Shown: positions 59,725-64,000 of the stretch, one piece after another
Numbering within the stretch: position 1 is the stretch's first letter
How the letters are laid out: each line of letters starts with the position of its first letter
Source of the DNA: Margaritifera margaritifera
Taxonomy: Eukaryota; Mollusca; Bivalvia; Unionida; Margaritiferidae
Assembly: GCA_029931535.1 (NCBI GenBank)
Contig: JAQPZY010000425.1
Span: 62,001-126,000, forward strand
Length of the DNA stretch: 64,000 bases
Direction: 5' to 3'
Notes under the pieces: model-generated
Databases searched by the model: none
Seen by the model: the letters and a program-made list of their open reading frames with translations, nothing else
What the model was told of the DNA's origin: nothing
Position numbers and translations under genes: made by a program

Positions 59725-61413
59725 GTGATCAGTGTAGAGTACTCATCAAGATGGATCCCCCACAAAGAAGGAATGCTTGAGATTCATTGAGGATTTACAT
59801 ATGTATAGGCTTGTATCTGTACGGATCCCCACGCAGACGCTATGGGGTAGTCTTTGTAGCTAACCTGGTCTTTGTAGAGGTGAGCCAAGATTTAAAATGT
59901 TTACGAACATTTTATATGGCATCATCTTCGTTCGGTTTATAGGCCGAAATTGCAAGAGTCTTCCACTATAATATCTATGTAAACATTTAATATTATGCTA
60001 GTCCATTAAGATAATAAATGTTGTTCATAATTGTGCTGCTGAATTAAATATTATTATTTTATTATTATTCTTAGATATTAGCCGTTGAGTGATGGCGGCC
60101 TAGGAAATATTTGTTACCTACATTCATTATTATTTTTGAAACGTCACGTACAGGACAATGTATTTTAAATAAATCTCGTAGTAAATCATATTGTCTAATC
60201 AAAGTGATATTTCATTTGTTCTATTATTTTTCCTAAAATTGTCATACACTGGATGTGATATATCCTGCATGTATAGATATTACTACACTAATATAGTTCT
60301 TTATATATTACCCTCAGTTTCTTCAATTTTTTAAAATTCCAGCACATTAGTTATAAGTTCATACTTAGCAAGACTTTCTTACTTATGTCAGGCACTAACG
60401 TATACAAAATATAAGTCAGCATAGGTTATGTTGTAGTTTAAAACAATAGTTGTTTTCGAATGCACTGACTGCAGAGTTTAGAGCAAGTGACCTTTCCTTA
60501 ACCCGTGGAGTAAAAAGAATGAAGTCATTAATCATTTTTTTTTCGGTCTAGGTTTCAATGTTGCTTTCCAGTGAATGCTAATAACACTCCAGGATAACTC
60601 ATATAACAAGTATTAGTGATTGTCTTATTGACTGGAATAGGATGCAATAACAGCTCATCGGGGCGGTTAGAGCGGGGGTATATATGATTCTGGGGCTAAG
60701 GTATTATTGACTTGCAGTCACAAAGATTACTTTCATATGTAGCTACTCAGTGCACCATTTGGTTCGATTTCGGTTGCGGTTAATTGCTCTCGTTGCGATA
60801 CGGTTATTTCTGGTTAGCTTCGGTTTTTAGGTGGCTACTTTTTAATATCCAAAAACTCCAAACAACCTACCTCCATTACATCCGCTCTAGTTTCAAATAA
60901 GATACTTTTTCTAAAGTGCTGAGCACAACACGTTGTGGAGAATAACGTTTTGGTCTAGCATCAAAGCTTGAGTTCGTCAGCCCTAGTATCCGAAGAGGTC
61001 TGTCAGATGGCCTTATACAAACTGTGCTCAGAATGAATATTACTGTTCTATTACGTCAAAAGCTTAATAGTTAGAAACTGTTTGGAGTCTCTAAACAAAG
61101 AATTATTCGTAGTGAACATTGGAACAGACGAGTCAGTGTTAGTGTGTCTGGCAGAGGGAATAAACGGCCGGTGCAAATTTCATATACATGTAAAAGTAGG
61201 TCCTAAAAGCGAACGTCTCAGCGTAACACGTACATCTCAAAACATTAAAATATGCCAAATATTGTCTATATCAACACCACATAGTTTTGAATAGATAGCC
61301 TTCCTTCCAATATTTTTCTAACTAAAGCGCAAACATGTTTTCATATTCTGCTAATTCAACAGCACACCCATGTTATTTGCCTCCTAACAATTCTTGGACG
61401 TTATAAACTAATG

Positions 61414-61415
<2 letters not shown>
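59725..61415. other. No gene recognised
   Basis: Mixed AT-rich DNA; a 70-codon frame at 61,082-61,294 shows no family features. Confidence 0.4.
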
Positions 61416-61419
<4 letters not shown>

Positions 61420-61489
<70 letters not shown>

Positions 61490-61512
61490 CTAATAATAAT
61501 AATAATAATAAT
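61420..61512. repeat. (TA)n followed by (AAT)n
   Basis: TA run to about 61,486, then AAT trinucleotides to 61,512. Confidence 0.96.
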
Positions 61513-62139
61513 CGTATAATCTAAGGATTACATCTTTTTTACCTTTGTCTTTTATTTTGTATACATTTATACCTGCATCGTTAAATTTGTATAGCTTTAT
61601 CATATTGTTTTCCTGTTTAATTTTTACCACCCTGGAGGACGTGTTTATATAAACTCAGATGGGGTTATCTTCGTAAAGACTGGTACAATTTCTTTTTTTA
61701 TTTTACCGGTTGTTATACATAATGTTTGCTTGGTACTTTACCGCCAAATTGTGCGATGTCCCATTAAACCCTATACATATATTCATATTTCTTATTCACA
61801 TTTCATGTGTTCTCCGTTTGTGTTCAAATACATCAAAGAGCAGTCTTAGGTGAAATAGGAGCGCAAAGAAAAGAGAGATACTTTATGGCTTATCGTACTG
61901 TATAAACTTTGTAGGAAATGGGAAACCGCCTATGCACGTGCACATACATACGCACATGTACATACCCCACAGTAGACAGAGTTGGCTCCATTCATGAGAT
62001 AACACTGCTCATTAGGAGTGAACACTTCTCCTGGCTGTTGCTTCATATACATCGTCCATCCATCAGCGTTGTAAAACATACCTATATTGGTCACGCACTG
62101 TCTGAAATATGAAAATGGTCTGTTGTGGCGATGGATCGA

Positions 62140-62390
<251 letters not shown>

Positions 62391-62650
62391 ATAAAATGAG
62401 TGAATATACACACAGACCGGTCTCCCTGGAAATATTTCTTTTTCATGAGGCCAAGTTATATTTGTATTCATTATTTTCGCATTGCTTCTTAATTACTGAG
62501 TTTCCTATCCGACCGATAATCCCAAAGGCAGAGCATACAATTGCGGTCCCTCCTTAACAACTATTGATCAAGGCAGTCACCCGTATCAAAGGAAGTCTGA
62601 AACGAATACTATTTTATAGTAACATATATCTCGATATACATTGTACGTAC

Positions 62651-62821
62651 TTGCCATTTAGTGTCTTCTTGAACGCATCAATGGAGCAGTGAGAGAAAAT
62701 CCAGGGGTTTCTGGAGTATGGCGCGGTTTTGTCGAATCGTGACTCAAGGGGAGTCATAATAAATAAATCCGCAGCCTTACAATCTTTGTTGTCCCCCTTG
62801 CCGTCGTGGCCTGCTCCAAGA
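62651..62821 (-). CDS. Exon of an M12B (reprolysin, ADAM/ADAMTS-type) metalloprotease, end of the catalytic domain
   Basis: Zinc endopeptidases of this family are secreted or membrane-bound and cut matrix and surface proteins. The exon follows an acceptor (TTATTTCTAG, AG at 62,822-62,823) and ends at a plausible donor (CAA|GTACGT, 62,651/62,650); 171 bp. It starts inside the active-site region: LGAGHDG is the end of the HExxHxxGxxHD zinc motif, so the HExxH half must be in an upstream exon at higher coordinates. It continues with KDCKAADLFIMTP, in which FIMTP supplies the Met of the Met-turn, and PYSRNPWIFSHCSIDAFKKT, a block typical of ADAMTS-like catalytic-domain ends with Cys and W/F in place. 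There is no stop or frameshift. I did not find its neighbouring exons. The opposite-strand propeptide-like exon near 20 kb belongs to a different locus. Confidence 0.8.
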
Positions 62822-62881
62822 CTAGAAATAACAAGCAGGGTAGACGTATGACTATAAACCAGATACAGTGCAACTTTGACA

Positions 62882-62886
<5 letters not shown>

Positions 62887-62972
<86 letters not shown>
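62887..62972. repeat. (TA)n microsatellite
   Basis: Runs for about 86 bp between the metalloprotease exon and the exon copy at 62,973-63,270. It creates a false fused open frame of 218 codons. Confidence 0.97.
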
Positions 62973-62973
<1 letters not shown>

Positions 62974-63270
62974 TCTAAATTTCACTGATTTTCGGATAAA
63001 ACAAATATATGTCACGTAAATAATCCCAAAAATGCTGAAATATACAACAGCTTTTTGACATACACGGATAATTAGATCGGATCTCTCAGACATGTTCTCA
63101 ATATCCACAACTATCCTTTTATCCTGAATCGGCTTACGTTTTAATGTTTGAAGGTCCATTGATAAAGTCGTCTTACGTTTTAATGTTTGAAGGTCTATTG
63201 ATAAAGTGCATTTATCTTCATCAGTAACCTCTTTCATTTCCCTTTTTGGTCTCAATGACCTGTTTCGCAT
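62973..63270 (-). CDS. Possible first exon of an unknown membrane-anchored protein (open copy)
   Basis: ATG at 63,270 opens a frame of about 97 codons. A basic start (MRNRSLRPKREMKE) is followed by an acidic/polar part with a perfect-register duplication (SIDLQTLKRK then SMDLQTLKRK), then DIENMSERSDLIIRVCQK. A hydrophobic stretch (AVVYFSIFGIIYVTYICFI) follows and could be a membrane anchor of type II topology. The frame runs into (TA)n, and a donor could be AGA|GTATAT near 62,973. The same protein pattern, and about 200 bp of DNA upstream of the ATG, recur inverted at 51,628-52,110, which supports a real duplicated exon. Family unknown. The 36-bp tandem duplication (about 63,134-63,205) keeps frame. 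Confidence 0.5.
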
Positions 63271-63274
63271 ATCA

Positions 63275-63495
63275 GTGGAAGTATTATTTCAATTATCCTG
63301 TGTATTATTTGTTTACTGCAAAGTATATTGAATGGAGTTCGTCCTTATACCAGGCAGGCACAAACGAATGAGTGACTGTAGTATCTTTCAGTTTAGCAAG
63401 CATATTCGCACTTAAAGGGAGCGAACCAATAATTTATTTTCCGTTGACATCAATGTTAACTTTTGAGAAAATAAATATTCACATTTAAGAATATG
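63275..63495 (-). promoter_or_regulatory. Conserved upstream region shared with the 51.6-kb copy
   Basis: On the + strand GGAGTTCGTCCTTATACCAG and CAGGCACAAACGAATGAGTG align with the reverse complement of 51,727-51,810, and similarity continues to about 63,495. It could be a duplicated promoter/5' UTR or simply part of a larger duplicated segment. No TATA box is singled out. Confidence 0.45.
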
Positions 63496-63499
63496 GTCA

Positions 63500-64000
63500 G
63501 TTTGTTGTAAAAGGCATCATCCTGCCAAATGCCATATAGTCCTGTTTCAGAAAACAAAACATGCATGTAATGGCCCACTTGCCAATCTAACCATCCGGCA
63601 AGGTGGGGATGTTCGCCAAATCGCATGTTTGCTCATACATGTGTAGAGTCGGTTCGGCGGTCTCCCAGGTTTTTGCTATATACCATATGCCATTTAAAGT
63701 CTTTATAACTTCGTCATCACTTAGCCAGCTTTCACGAACATTCCACGACTTATTTCATAGCTTTCTTTTCATCAGTATTTTTCTCAAATCCGAGAAAGTC
63801 TGTTGATTGATTATTTTTATGGAATTTAATGATACCGCGATATGGTACCTGAGATAGAGGAAACTGGAAACCTGGAAGAAACCACCGACCTTAGATAGGC
63901 GGACACTGAAGGTTGCACATGTGGAAATCATTAATCTAACACGGGGCAATAGAAGTACTAAGCGAGTGAACACAAATGCGGGAGAGAAATAGGGCACCAG
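63500..64000. other. No gene recognised
   Basis: An upstream exon with HExxH for the metalloprotease could be expected on the - strand to the right, but none is visible here. Confidence 0.4.

Noticed and set aside
62614..63270. One 218-codon protein joining the membrane-anchor exon to the metalloprotease exon
   Set aside because: The join passes through an (IY)n stretch made by a TA microsatellite and an intron-like acceptor; it is a chance fusion of frames.

Overview
This is AT-rich, repeat-dense animal nuclear DNA. The evidence is split coding exons with intron-like boundaries, non-LTR and LTR retrotransposons, tRNA-derived SINE-like copies and many long (TA)n, (TC)n/(GA)n and (TATC)n tracts. 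The mix (VMO-I domain exon, M12B metalloprotease exon, jockey-like and CR1/L2-like LINE debris, huge dinucleotide tracts) suggests a lophotrochozoan, perhaps a mollusc. That is a style judgement, not a proof.

Layout. 1-570: terminal exon of a VMO1-like secreted protein. 1,650-3,435: decayed 3' part of a Ty3/gypsy-type element. 3,590-5,200: diverged tandem and dispersed repeats. 6,370-9,200: rotted jockey-like LINE on the + strand. 9,383-16,050: complete LTR retrotransposon on the - strand, with apparently identical 759-bp LTRs, a tRNA-Pro primer-binding site, a CTAT target duplication and the domain order gag-protease-INTEGRASE-RT-RNase H. This is a Gmr1-like element: Ty3/gypsy sequences in Ty1/copia order. 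Its single long reading frame is broken by two stops and one frameshift. Its LTR carries a tandem 26-bp promoter unit with heat-shock-type and CACATG motifs just upstream of a TATA box. 18,080-19,590: 3' end of a second LINE. About 19,825-20,059: candidate M12B-propeptide exon.

21-51 kb is mostly non-coding but holds several stop-sparse, coding-like stretches with scattered stops and frameshifts. The best is a - strand pseudogene (39,817-41,097) whose layout resembles double-jelly-roll major capsid proteins of Polinton/Maverick-like DNA elements. Further decayed coding pieces lie at 46,984-49,230 and 50,155-50,650. I suggest, as inference, one or more fossil DNA-virus-like insertions. 51.6-52.1 kb and 63.0-63.5 kb hold two inverted copies of one sequence: about 200 bp of conserved upstream DNA followed by the first exon of an unknown membrane-anchored protein. 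One copy is broken and one is open.

The right end also has an exon of an M12B (ADAM/ADAMTS-type) metalloprotease on the - strand (62,651-62,821). Large gaps such as 16.1-17.9, 28.1-29.2, 31.7-34.7, 35.5-37.5 and 59.8-61.4 kb show nothing I can support beyond AT-rich DNA. No rRNA gene, functional tRNA gene or CRISPR array was seen.
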